64,000 bases of DNA, taken from the NCBI GenBank assembly GCA_965216965.1, contig CBDCGX010000050.1, positions 1-64,000 on the forward strand, in the 5' to 3' direction. The first letter of the stretch is position 1, and each line of letters opens with the position of its first letter. Source of the stretch: CBDAKK01 sp965216965 (lineage in GTDB: Bacteria; Spirochaetota; Spirochaetia; WTKD01; G963693115). The notes beneath the pieces are model-generated. The model ran no database searches. It was not told the origin of the DNA and saw only the letters and a list, made by a program, of their open reading frames with translations. Shown piece by piece: positions 18,236-26,925 of this stretch. Position numbers and translations under genes: made by a program.

Positions 18236-19086
18236 TTATTCATGTTTTGCACTATGAAATTGATAAAATCCCCGCAATATTTCTTCCAATTCACGCGGTT
18301 TATATGCATGTATGGCATGTTTGGAATCTTTTATCTCTTCAAGCTCCCATGTTGGAAAGAAATGCTCAATATTCTCGTAATATTCTGGTTTAATATAGTC
18401 AGACTGTCCTGCCATCACAAAAAGAATATTTCCATTATAAGAAAGGTGCTTTAGTTCACTTACTGGAAAAGATCTCAATATATCATAGTTTCTTTTAATA
18501 TGTTCAATCCTTGCATAGAGCCCCAACACCCCATCAGATTTTGTATAAACGTTTTTTCTAAGAAACATAGCTATTTCTTTATCAGAAATATGAGACTCAA
18601 TAGTTGACCTAATAACCTCTCTTGTAAGTATGTCTTTTTTTCTCGAAGAATGAAAGAGGCGATTAAGATCCACAAGAGCTTCTATTTCCTTTATATGTTC
18701 TGGAGGATATTCAACTGGTGCGATATCAAGAGCAACAACATTTTTAATTCTCTGCGGATATAAAAGAGAATATACCATAGCAAGCTTTCCCCCCAAAGAA
18801 TGCCCCACCATATGCACTTTATCTATATTCTTTAAATATACGTGTTGGTGCAATGTATAATCAAGCATGCGAGCCATATTTACAAACGTTGCACTTTCCA
18901 AGGTAGGTGATCTACCATGATTAGGAAGGTCATAAGGAATGATATCAAATGTATCTTGAAGCATTCTTCCTACACTTGCCAAGTTATCAGACATGCCAAA
19001 AAGCCCATGAAGAAGTACACATGGACACTTAGTAAAATGAATGTCAAAAGATACCGACGAATATAATGTTTTAATTATAAAACCAT
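18236..19086 (-). CDS. Alpha/beta hydrolase; N-terminal reading frame disrupted or non-AUG start
   Basis: An esterase-like alpha/beta hydrolase (YbfF-like): nucleophile elbow GHSLGGKL, DLPNHGRSP, and a late catalytic histidine in DSKHAIHAY. The only in-frame ATG (18994) would cut off the conserved first strand and oxyanion-hole motif. These are encoded just upstream in the same frame as CPCVLLHGLFG. That frame stays open back to the secF stop (19090-19088) and has no ATG, GTG or TTG. An ATG at 19086 would join it if the T4 run at 19079-19082 had one more T. So there is a homopolymer frameshift (real or sequencing), slippage, or a rare start codon. Substrate unknown. Confidence 0.75.
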
Positions 19087-19087
19087 C

Positions 19088-20146
19088 TTATTTTTTCTTA
19101 TGTTTTCTTTTCTTTTTTTGAATTAATATTTCCGCACGAATTTTGTCTACATCTGTAGAGGATATTGTTTCATTTGATGGAGCAACTACCACACTTTTTG
19201 TCACTTGAGAAGTATTTGATATTTGTCTTACATTCTTATCGGCAATTATATTTCCCTTTTTGCTTTTCATAAATATTTTTTGAACACCAAACACATAGAG
19301 CATAGGAGTTGCAATAAACACAGACGACCATGCTCCTTCAACAAGCCCTAAAAGCAATACGCGAGCAAAATTTTGTATGTCTCCACGAGCAAAGAAGTAT
19401 ATAGCTGCTACTGCAAGTATAGTCGTAAATGACGTAATAATAGTTCGTGAAAGAGTACGTGTTATACCTGTATCGGTAATTTCCGTAAAAGATGCTCCTT
19501 TCATAAGATTTGCACTTTCTCGAATACGATCAAATATAACTATGGTATCATTAAGCGAATAGCCAACAATAGTAAGCACTGCCGCAACAGTAGAAACGGT
19601 TACTTCAATTTGAAATGCCCCTATAAATCCAAGTACAAAAACAGTATCATGAACAAGTGCAACAATAGCTGCAAGCGAAAATCTAAACTTAAATCGCAAT
19701 GCAACATAAAGCATAATAAGTACCAAGGCAAGAAGCGTAAGCGTGATCGCCGATCTAAACAAACTCTTTGACAGCGTAGCTCCTATAAAAGATGATCCAA
19801 GTATTTCCATAGAAGGATATTCTTTTGCAAGAACTCTTCTCAATGATGCAATTCTCTTTGCTTGATCTTTTTCTGTAGAAGATATTTTTATACTAAATGT
19901 TCTTTTTGTCGCATTACCCACAGGGGTTATTACTGCACGGGGAAAATCACCTGCTATAGCAGTTTGGATATTATCTGCATTTGATACAGATGGTATAGAA
20001 ACTTCTACACTTTGACCAGACCTAAAATCTATACCAAGGTTAAAACCACCTCTATAAACAGTAATCCCTATGAGAATTGATGTAACAAATAGTGATATTA
20101 TAAGTCCCGTTGTATTAAACTTTGAAAACGCTATAATTTTATTCAT
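19088..20146 (-). CDS. secF: Protein translocase subunit SecF
   Basis: SecF works with SecD on the periplasmic side to pull exported proteins through SecYEG using the proton or sodium gradient. The 352-residue protein has the N-terminal helix, the FNLGIDFRSGQSVEV motif, a periplasmic domain to about residue 125, then five helices including LRFKFRFSLAAIVALVHDT and IVGYSLNDTIVIFDRIRE, typical of SecF. The C-terminal tail of about 60 residues is very lysine-rich and longer than usual. Its start overlaps the end of secD by eight bases. Confidence 0.97.
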   Translation of the reverse strand: MNKIIAFSKFNTTGLIISLFVTSILIGITVYRGGFNLGIDFRSGQSVEVSIPSVSNADNIQTAIAGDFPRAVITPVGNATKRTFSIKISSTEKDQAKRIASLRRVLAKEYPSMEILGSSFIGATLSKSLFRSAITLTLLALVLIMLYVALRFKFRFSLAAIVALVHDTVFVLGFIGAFQIEVTVSTVAAVLTIVGYSLNDTIVIFDRIRESANLMKGASFTEITDTGITRTLSRTIITSFTTILAVAAIYFFARGDIQNFARVLLLGLVEGAWSSVFIATPMLYVFGVQKIFMKSKKGNIIADKNVRQISNTSQVTKSVVVAPSNETISSTDVDKIRAEILIQKKKRKHKKK

Positions 20147-21899
20147 TATTATATCGCCTCCACGTAATACTAATTCGTTTTATTTTGAATACATCCGTAA
20201 AGAAATCAAAAAATAATCGAGAAACAAACAATGCAGATATAAGTGTAGTAATAATCCCTGATGATAATGTTACTGCAAATCCCTGTATAGGTCCAGAAGC
20301 AATCTGTGCTATAAAGAATGCCGCTATAAACGTAGTTGTATTTGCATCTACTATTGTTAGAAATGCTTTTTTAAATCCCGCCTGAATAGCCACTGCCCGC
20401 GATCTTCCAAGTAACAGCTCTTCTTTGATTCTCTCATAAATGAGCACATTTGCATCCACAGCCATACCCACAGTGAGTATAATCCCAGCTATACCAGTAA
20501 GAGTTATAGTAAAACTAAATGAGGCCAAAACTGCCGCAAGAAAAAGCATATTAAAAGCAAGTGCAACTATAGAAACAACTCCAGCTCCTTTATAATAAAG
20601 GATCATAAACACAATTACTAAAATAATACCAACAAGTATTGCCTTAAGCCCAGCTTCTATAACAGTTTTTCCTAAAGTAGGTCCTACTACCTGCTGATTC
20701 ACAATCGTAAGCGTTACTGGCAATACAGCAGTTTGAAGAATAGTTGCTATATTACTGGCTTCTTCTAAGCTAAACCCTTGTATAACAGCCTGCCCATTGC
20801 TAATAACAGCACTCAATCTTGCATATGCCCTTATTTTATCTCCAAGCAAAATTGCCATCGATTGTCCAAGATAATCGCCTGTTATTTTAGCTAGTTTTTC
20901 TGCTCCAACACTATTCATCTGAAAATTAACCATCGGCTGATTGGTAAGTGGATCCGAAGTCACTTGTGCCTTTTCAAGATTTTCTCCATTAATACCATAC
21001 ACATCAGAATCTTGATATATTGCTATCCATCGAACATGTTTATCTAAGCCAAACTCGTCACGTGTTACATACTCTACTACTTCTGTTCCCGCAGGAATAA
21101 AATCTAAAGACTCATTAGGGTTATAAACCCATGATGGATTACTTTCCTGTAATCGTATAAGTTCGTCTGTTGCATCACCATCTACAATGCGAAATGCCAT
21201 CGTTCCCTTTCCCTTAATAAAACTATTTATTCTTTCCGTATCATTATCTCCAGGTATTTCTATAAGGATACTATCATTATTTTGTTTTCGTATTTTTGGT
21301 TCGCTAACACCAAATCGGTCTATTCGACTTTGTAAAACTAAAATAGCTCTCTCAATGGCATCAGAAAGATCTTGAGCCGATGGAGTACTTTTTCCCAAAC
21401 GCTCTGCAAGATCTTTTTTATCTACCTGTAAAGTAACGCTTATACCACCCGATATATCCAACCCAAGAGTAATAATACGTGCTTTTTGCTCCTTGAGCAT
21501 AATAATTTTTTCTCTATAAAAGGATACCAGTGTATTAAACACATCCGTTTTATTAGTATATTGACTAAGCGTTTTTTCTATAGTACTGTTTTTTTGAAGT
21601 GTTTTATTTGCTTCTTTTGCCCTCTTCTGTGCTTCTTTCCACACAAAAGCAATTCCACCTGTGCTAAATTGTTGTGCTTTAAATTCATCCTTTGCACCCT
21701 CTTCTGTCATTGAGATTATACTTTTTGAATCTTTCTCTGCCTCTTTAAATGAATAGTTTCTAATAGACTCACGAGATCGCTGTGCAAGATTTTTTTCACT
21801 TTCTGGCAACAAAAAATACCATCGTATCGTGGGATACAATGATAACAATGACAATCCAATTAAAATTATTAGCAGGAAAAAGCGAACTCGTTTACTCAT
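20139..21899 (-). CDS. secD: Protein translocase subunit SecD
   Basis: The 586-residue protein has an N-terminal helix, a large periplasmic domain starting with LGLDISGGISVTLQVD (the D1-D4 motif region), and a six-helix membrane domain with AVILGDKIRAYA-like approaches, GMAVDANVLIYERIKEEL and IVDANTTTFIAAFF. An insert between residues about 40 and 125, lysine/glutamate-rich, is longer than in Escherichia coli, as often seen in spirochaetes. It forms the SecDF export motor with the next gene and follows yajC by 73 bases. Confidence 0.97.
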   Translation of the reverse strand: MSKRVRFFLLIILIGLSLLSLYPTIRWYFLLPESEKNLAQRSRESIRNYSFKEAEKDSKSIISMTEEGAKDEFKAQQFSTGGIAFVWKEAQKRAKEANKTLQKNSTIEKTLSQYTNKTDVFNTLVSFYREKIIMLKEQKARIITLGLDISGGISVTLQVDKKDLAERLGKSTPSAQDLSDAIERAILVLQSRIDRFGVSEPKIRKQNNDSILIEIPGDNDTERINSFIKGKGTMAFRIVDGDATDELIRLQESNPSWVYNPNESLDFIPAGTEVVEYVTRDEFGLDKHVRWIAIYQDSDVYGINGENLEKAQVTSDPLTNQPMVNFQMNSVGAEKLAKITGDYLGQSMAILLGDKIRAYARLSAVISNGQAVIQGFSLEEASNIATILQTAVLPVTLTIVNQQVVGPTLGKTVIEAGLKAILVGIILVIVFMILYYKGAGVVSIVALAFNMLFLAAVLASFSFTITLTGIAGIILTVGMAVDANVLIYERIKEELLLGRSRAVAIQAGFKKAFLTIVDANTTTFIAAFFIAQIASGPIQGFAVTLSSGIITTLISALFVSRLFFDFFTDVFKIKRISITWRRYNNE

Positions 21900-21972
21900 A
21901 AACTCTATGCCTCAATATTACATACTATAGTTAATGTATATTTAATAATTAATCTTTTTATAAAGATTTTAA

Positions 21973-22374
21973 TTATTTTTTATCTTCTACCTTATTTACT
22001 GGATTTTCACTCTTTGAGTTAGAAGTTTTTACTGGTTCAGAAATATTTTTCTTTGATTCCTTTGGAATAATAGTAGATATAGCTTCCTTAGCAAACTTCA
22101 TTTTAACGTTATCATCAATCTTTACAATTATATGGCCACCATCAACTCGTGCAACAGTGCCATATATTCCCCCAATAGAAACAATTTCGTCCCCTACTTT
22201 CATTTCTGCTAACTTCTTCTGAAGTTCTTTTTTCTTTTTTGATTGCGGACGTATAAGAAACATATACATTACAACAAAAAGCAACCCAAATGTAAGTAAG
22301 CTAAACATTGTAGAGCCTCCTTGTTGTCCAGATCCGCCAGACGGTGATGCTAATAATAACAGTAATTCATTCAT
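21973..22374 (-). CDS. yajC: Preprotein translocase subunit YajC
   Basis: A 133-residue protein with one membrane helix (FSLLTFGLLFVVMYMFLIRPQSKKKKE) followed by the YajC domain KVGDEIVSIGGIYGTVARVDGGHIIVKIDDNVKMKF. Upstream of the helix is a glycine/serine-rich stretch, and the tail is charged. YajC copurifies with SecDF. The order yajC-secD-secF is the common bacterial one. Confidence 0.95.
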   Translation of the reverse strand: MNELLLLLASPSGGSGQQGGSTMFSLLTFGLLFVVMYMFLIRPQSKKKKELQKKLAEMKVGDEIVSIGGIYGTVARVDGGHIIVKIDDNVKMKFAKEAISTIIPKESKKNISEPVKTSNSKSENPVNKVEDKK

Positions 22375-22484
22375 ACTTTTTTCCTCTTTAATAAATTAAT
22401 AAATTTTTTATCGCCTAGATGCATCTATAAAATTAGAACATACCATACACAATGTAATTAGCATATCATATGCTACAGTATTAG

Positions 22485-22556
22485 TCAATGATTACAGCAC
22501 ACAAAATTCCATAATTACATGTTAATGATACATGTAATTAATCAATGATTACAGCA
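22485..22556. repeat. Two 15-bp direct repeats around a 10-bp hairpin, upstream of yajC
   Basis: TCAATGATTACAGCA occurs at 22485-22499 and 22542-22556. Between them lies an exact inverted repeat, arms 22512-22521 and 22531-22540 (TAATTACATG) with a nine-base loop. The block sits between the ilvD stop and the yajC start. It could be a terminator for the ilv-leu operon, a regulator site for yajC-secDF, or a relic of a small insertion. No U-run follows the hairpin. Confidence 0.4.
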
Positions 22557-22633
22557 AAAAGATAGCATTCTTACAATGAAACACTATACTATAAAGGATT
22601 TCATAAGAATACTTTCCTATAAGTCATTAATAA

Positions 22634-24316
22634 CTAACTCGTTGTTGCACCATGGCTTGCAGATTGTACTAATTGTACATATTTTTTAAATACGCCCCGC
22701 GAATATCGTTCCGCAGGAGCTTTCCACTGTAAGCGTCGTCTTTCAATTTCTTCTTTAGAAAGTTCCACGGATATTTCTTGTTTTTCTGTGCTTATAGATA
22801 TAATATCTCCTTCATGTATAAAAGCTATAACTCCTCCCACTTGCGCCTCTGGAGATACATGCCCAACAACAATACCATGGCTTCCTCCCGAGAATCGACC
22901 ATCAGTTATAAGTGCTACATCTTTTTGTAATCCTGCTCCTGCTATAGCTGCTGTAGGAGAAAGCATTTCTCTCATTCCAGGACCACCTTTAGGACCCTCA
23001 TATCGTATCACAATTACATCTCCTTTTGCTATCTTACCTTTCAGTATTGCCTGTAATGCTGCTTCTTCGCTATCAAATACACGAGCTGGACCTTTGTGAA
23101 CAATCTCACCATGACTACCACAGGCCTTAAGCACCGCTCCTTCTTCTGCAAGATTGCCTTTTAGTACCATAATAGGTCCCTTACTTCTCTCGGGATTATC
23201 AAAACTTTTAATTACATTCTGCCCATCAAGTGAATATTCAATGTTTTCAAGATTTTCTGCTATTGTTTTTCCTGTTATAGTAAGACAATCTCCATGTAGC
23301 AATCCTCTCTCTAAAAGCATTTTCATTATCACTTCAACTCCTCCTACTCTATATAAATCTTCCATCACATACCTTCCCGCAGGTTTCATATCTGTAAGGA
23401 TGGGAGTGCTTTCATAAAAAGCGTTAAAATCATCTATAGACACATCTACTTCTACTTCTTTTGCTATCGCAATAAGGTGTAAAACCATATTAGTAGATCC
23501 GCCTAGTGCCATTCCTACCCTTATAGCATTTTCAAACGCTTGTTTCGTAAGTATGTCTTTAGGGGTAATATTTTTTTCTATACATACGACAAGTGCATCA
23601 GCCGATGCCTCCATTATTGAAGCTCTTTTCGCATCATCTGCAGGCATAGACGAAGAACCTGTAATTCCCATCCCTATTGCCTCCATTGCTGCTGCCATCG
23701 TGTTTGCAGTATACATTCCTCCACAGGCACCTGCCGTTGGACAAGAGTTACATTCTATAGCATATCTTTCTTTTTCATCTATCTTTTTCGCACCAAAAGA
23801 GCCTACAGCTTCAAAAGCAGATACTATATCAAGTTTTTTTCCCATCCAATATCCTGCACGAATAGTACCTCCATACACAAACACTCCAGGCCGATTGAGT
23901 CGTGCCATCCCCATTACCGTTCCTGGTATTGTTTTATCGCACCCTCCTACTCCAAGTATTGCATCCATTTGATGGCCTATGGCAACGAGTTCTATTACAT
24001 CAGAAATAGTATCTCGGGATACAAGAGACGCTTTCATTCCTTCGTGTCCCATAGCCTCTCCATCAGTTACTACAAAGGTATGGAATGTCATAGGAAATGC
24101 ACCTTTTTCCTTTAGCCGCTTCTTAGATATATCTGCAATTTTATCAAGGTGTAAATTACAAGGACTCACGTCACTCCCAGCACTCGCTATACCAACTATG
24201 GGTTTACTAAAGTCTTCATCTTTCATTCCAATGGCACGAAGCATTGCTCTATTAGGAGTCCGTTCAACCCCCTCTGTCATCTTTTGACTATAAATATTTT
24301 TATTTTGCAAGCTCAC
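22634..24316 (-). CDS. ilvD: Dihydroxy-acid dehydratase
   Basis: Converts dihydroxy-isovalerate and dihydroxy-methylvalerate to the keto acids of valine and isoleucine. Iron-sulfur cysteines appear in VGGCDKTIPG and NSCPTAGACGGMYTANTM. TDGRFSGGSHG and GPKGGPGMREML mark the C-terminal domain. At 560 residues it is full length. It starts with GTG at 24316, preceded by a GAGGAG ribosome site. It is the last gene of the ilvB-N-leuC-D-ilvD run, about 30 bases after leuD. Confidence 0.97.
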   Translation of the reverse strand: MSLQNKNIYSQKMTEGVERTPNRAMLRAIGMKDEDFSKPIVGIASAGSDVSPCNLHLDKIADISKKRLKEKGAFPMTFHTFVVTDGEAMGHEGMKASLVSRDTISDVIELVAIGHQMDAILGVGGCDKTIPGTVMGMARLNRPGVFVYGGTIRAGYWMGKKLDIVSAFEAVGSFGAKKIDEKERYAIECNSCPTAGACGGMYTANTMAAAMEAIGMGITGSSSMPADDAKRASIMEASADALVVCIEKNITPKDILTKQAFENAIRVGMALGGSTNMVLHLIAIAKEVEVDVSIDDFNAFYESTPILTDMKPAGRYVMEDLYRVGGVEVIMKMLLERGLLHGDCLTITGKTIAENLENIEYSLDGQNVIKSFDNPERSKGPIMVLKGNLAEEGAVLKACGSHGEIVHKGPARVFDSEEAALQAILKGKIAKGDVIVIRYEGPKGGPGMREMLSPTAAIAGAGLQKDVALITDGRFSGGSHGIVVGHVSPEAQVGGVIAFIHEGDIISISTEKQEISVELSKEEIERRRLQWKAPAERYSRGVFKKYVQLVQSASHGATTS

Positions 24317-24345
24317 ATAAACTCCTCATATTACAATTTTAATAT

Positions 24346-24948
24346 CTAAAATTTACCTTTTATATAAGGAAGGGCATTATATACGCGTGCTATTTCATCT
24401 TCATGAGATAACATTACATTTGTAGTGTCCCATATGCCAGAAATAAACGCACTTTGTATTTGAGGAGCAATATTTGCAACATACACTTTTTCTCCTACCA
24501 CAATCTTTGATTGCTCAATATCTATAGATATTGGCGTTTGTGGAGTATTCTGTATAATATTTTGTATCTCTAATATTGATTTCTTTTCTAGCATTATTGC
24601 GGGAACACCAAGTGCCATACAATTGCCCGAAAATATCTCCGCAAAAGATTCTCCTATTATAGCATCTATTCCACTACGCATAAGCGTTTGTGGGGCATGC
24701 TCTCTTGATGAACCACATCCAAAATTACTATTTACTATGAGTATATTTGCTCCTTTATATTTTTCATCATTAAAGGGATGTTCTTTTTTATTTCCTTCTG
24801 GATCATATCTTAAATCGTAAAATGCATATTTTTCTATTCCTTCAAAGGTAACTTCCTTCATATATCGAGCAGGAATAACTTGATCAGTATCTATATCATT
24901 TCCAGATACCACTATGCCCCTCCCTTCTATTCTACATATTTTTTTCAT
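24346..24948 (-). CDS. leuD: 3-isopropylmalate dehydratase small subunit
   Basis: The swivel domain partner of LeuC in leucine synthesis, isomerising 2- to 3-isopropylmalate. Key motifs are GNDIDTDQVIPARYM and NFGCGSSREHAPQ. At 200 residues it matches the bacterial LeuD size. AAGGAG lies at a good distance before the ATG, and the gene starts 17 bases after leuC ends. Confidence 0.95.
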   Translation of the reverse strand: MKKICRIEGRGIVVSGNDIDTDQVIPARYMKEVTFEGIEKYAFYDLRYDPEGNKKEHPFNDEKYKGANILIVNSNFGCGSSREHAPQTLMRSGIDAIIGESFAEIFSGNCMALGVPAIMLEKKSILEIQNIIQNTPQTPISIDIEQSKIVVGEKVYVANIAPQIQSAFISGIWDTTNVMLSHEDEIARVYNALPYIKGKF

Positions 24949-24965
24949 TTGTACTCCTTGTTCTT

Positions 24966-26369
24966 TTATATATTATTTCTAACGTCTACAACTTCGCCAG
25001 CAAGCGCTGCTGATGCTACCATTGCCGGACTCATAAGCAAAGTTCTTCCTGTAGGAGATCCTTGTCTACCGATAAAATTTCTATTAGAAGAACTTGCACA
25101 TAATTCATCACCAGAAAGCTTGTCTGTGTTCATTCCAAGACATATTGAACATCCTGCTCCGCGCCATTCAAAGCCTGATTCTTCAAATATTTTTGGAAGT
25201 CCTTGTTTCTCTGCCTCTCGTGCAACTTCCATTGATCCCGGAACAACAAAGGCGTATACGTTGTTAGATATTTTCTTTCCTTTTAAAATACGTGCAGCTT
25301 CTGTAAGATCACTTAGTCTTCCATTTGTGCAAGAACCAATAAATGCAACATTTATTTTCTTTTTAATCATTGACTCGCCTTCTTGAAATTTCATATGTTG
25401 AAGTGCTTTTTCTGCAAGCATCCTCTCATCATCCGAAAAGCTACTCAAAGCTGGAATAGTGCTATCGATAGAGATAGCATGTCCTGGTGTTATTCCCCAA
25501 GTAACCATGGGAGCAAGCGTCTGTGTGTCAATAGTATATTCATTATCATAATGGCTCTCTTCACTAGAAGAAATAGATTGCCAAAACATCTTTGCTTTCT
25601 CAAATTCTTCTCCCTTAGGAGCATAGCGTCTCCCCTCAATAAAAGAAAAAGTGGTTTCATCGGGATTAATATATCCCACACGAGCACCGCCCTCTACACT
25701 CATATTACATACGGTCATTCGCCCTTCCATGCCCAATTTTTCTATTGCCGACCCCGCATATTCATATGCATATCCTAAACCACCCATAACACCAAGATCA
25801 GCTATAATGCGAAGTATAATATCTTTTGCGTATATTCCATATGCAAGCGTTCCATTAATAGTTATACGACGTACCTTAGGCTTTTTAAGTGCTATACATT
25901 GGCTTGCAAACACATCTCTTATTTGTGATGTCCCTATTCCAAATCCTATAGACCCAAACGCACCATGTGTTGATGTATGACTGTCTCCACATGCTATAGT
26001 CATACCTGGCTGTGTAAGCCCAAGTTCTGGAGAAATTACATGTACTATTCCTTGATCTCCACTTGCAGGACTAAAAAATGCAAGTCCGAATTCCTTTGTG
26101 TTTTTTTCAAGCTCTTCCATCATTTTTTCTGCAAGACCATCACTATAAGGTCTTTCTACATTTTTTGTGGGAATAATATGATCTACCGTTGCAAACACTC
26201 TCTCAGGATATTTCACTCGCAAACCTCGTTCTCTCAGCATCTGAAACGCTTGTGGCGAAGTAACTTCATGAATAAGATGCAACCCTATAAAGAGTTGATC
26301 CTGTCCACTCTCAAGTGTACACACCTTATGCATATCCCATACTTTATCAAATAATGTATTGCTACTCAT
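24966..26369 (-). CDS. leuC: 3-isopropylmalate dehydratase large subunit
   Basis: An aconitase-family [4Fe-4S] dehydratase. The cluster cysteines are seen in FIGSCTNGRLSDL and in AGCSICLGMN. ACGDSHTSTHGAFGSIGFGIGTS and NRNFIGRQGSPTGRTLLMSP are typical of LeuC rather than aconitase, as is the length of 467 residues. It is followed by leuD, its obligate partner, and preceded by ilvN. Confidence 0.97.
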   Translation of the reverse strand: MSSNTLFDKVWDMHKVCTLESGQDQLFIGLHLIHEVTSPQAFQMLRERGLRVKYPERVFATVDHIIPTKNVERPYSDGLAEKMMEELEKNTKEFGLAFFSPASGDQGIVHVISPELGLTQPGMTIACGDSHTSTHGAFGSIGFGIGTSQIRDVFASQCIALKKPKVRRITINGTLAYGIYAKDIILRIIADLGVMGGLGYAYEYAGSAIEKLGMEGRMTVCNMSVEGGARVGYINPDETTFSFIEGRRYAPKGEEFEKAKMFWQSISSSEESHYDNEYTIDTQTLAPMVTWGITPGHAISIDSTIPALSSFSDDERMLAEKALQHMKFQEGESMIKKKINVAFIGSCTNGRLSDLTEAARILKGKKISNNVYAFVVPGSMEVAREAEKQGLPKIFEESGFEWRGAGCSICLGMNTDKLSGDELCASSSNRNFIGRQGSPTGRTLLMSPAMVASAALAGEVVDVRNNI

Positions 26370-26421
26370 TATCTACCTTCCTCAACTTTTTACAATAAAC
26401 AAAAAACACGATATGAGAATG

Positions 26422-26925
26422 TTATGCGGTAGGGGTGCTGCCTCGTAACATCAAAACCGTGCCAGTTCGTATTACTTCTATTATACCATAAGATTCCATA
26501 ATTTTTTCTATAGAGTTTAGTCTATCTTCTTTCGCCATACAACTTAAGATGATTGTATGCGAACTAATATCAACAATGGTACACTCAAGAGTATTTGCCA
26601 AATGCAATACATCGGAACGATTCCCTACAGTAAGCTTTATTTTCATAAGTGACATTTCTAACTGCACGGAATCATCATGTGTTCTATCTACAGCATGAAT
26701 GACATCAACTAGTTTATTAAGTTGCTTAAGTATTTGCCCTAATACTTTTTCTTCTCCTCTAGCAGATATTGTTATAATCGAGAATTTTTTATCATGAGTT
26801 GGATGTGTTATAAGACTATCTATATTGTATGACCTTCTTGCAAAAACCAATGCAATTCGTATTAATACACCAGGTTGGTTATTTACAAGAAGCGTAAGTA
26901 CTGTTCTTATATCTCCATCCATCAT
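26422..26925 (-). CDS. ilvN: Acetolactate synthase small (regulatory) subunit
   Basis: An N-terminal ACT domain (TLLVNNQPGVLIRIALVFARRSYN) and a second C-terminal domain make up this 167-residue protein, the size of IlvH/IlvN type subunits. It confers valine feedback on the catalytic subunit. The start overlaps the ilvB stop by an ATGA junction, so the two are co-translated. Confidence 0.94.
   Translation of the reverse strand: MMDGDIRTVLTLLVNNQPGVLIRIALVFARRSYNIDSLITHPTHDKKFSIITISARGEEKVLGQILKQLNKLVDVIHAVDRTHDDSVQLEMSLMKIKLTVGNRSDVLHLANTLECTIVDISSHTIILSCMAKEDRLNSIEKIMESYGIIEVIRTGTVLMLRGSTPTA

Noticed and set aside
22788..24287. Long open frames on the plus strand opposite ilvD and other genes
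   Set aside because: They are shadows of well-identified genes on the minus strand; the translations lack family features and vanish where the real gene's codon pattern changes.
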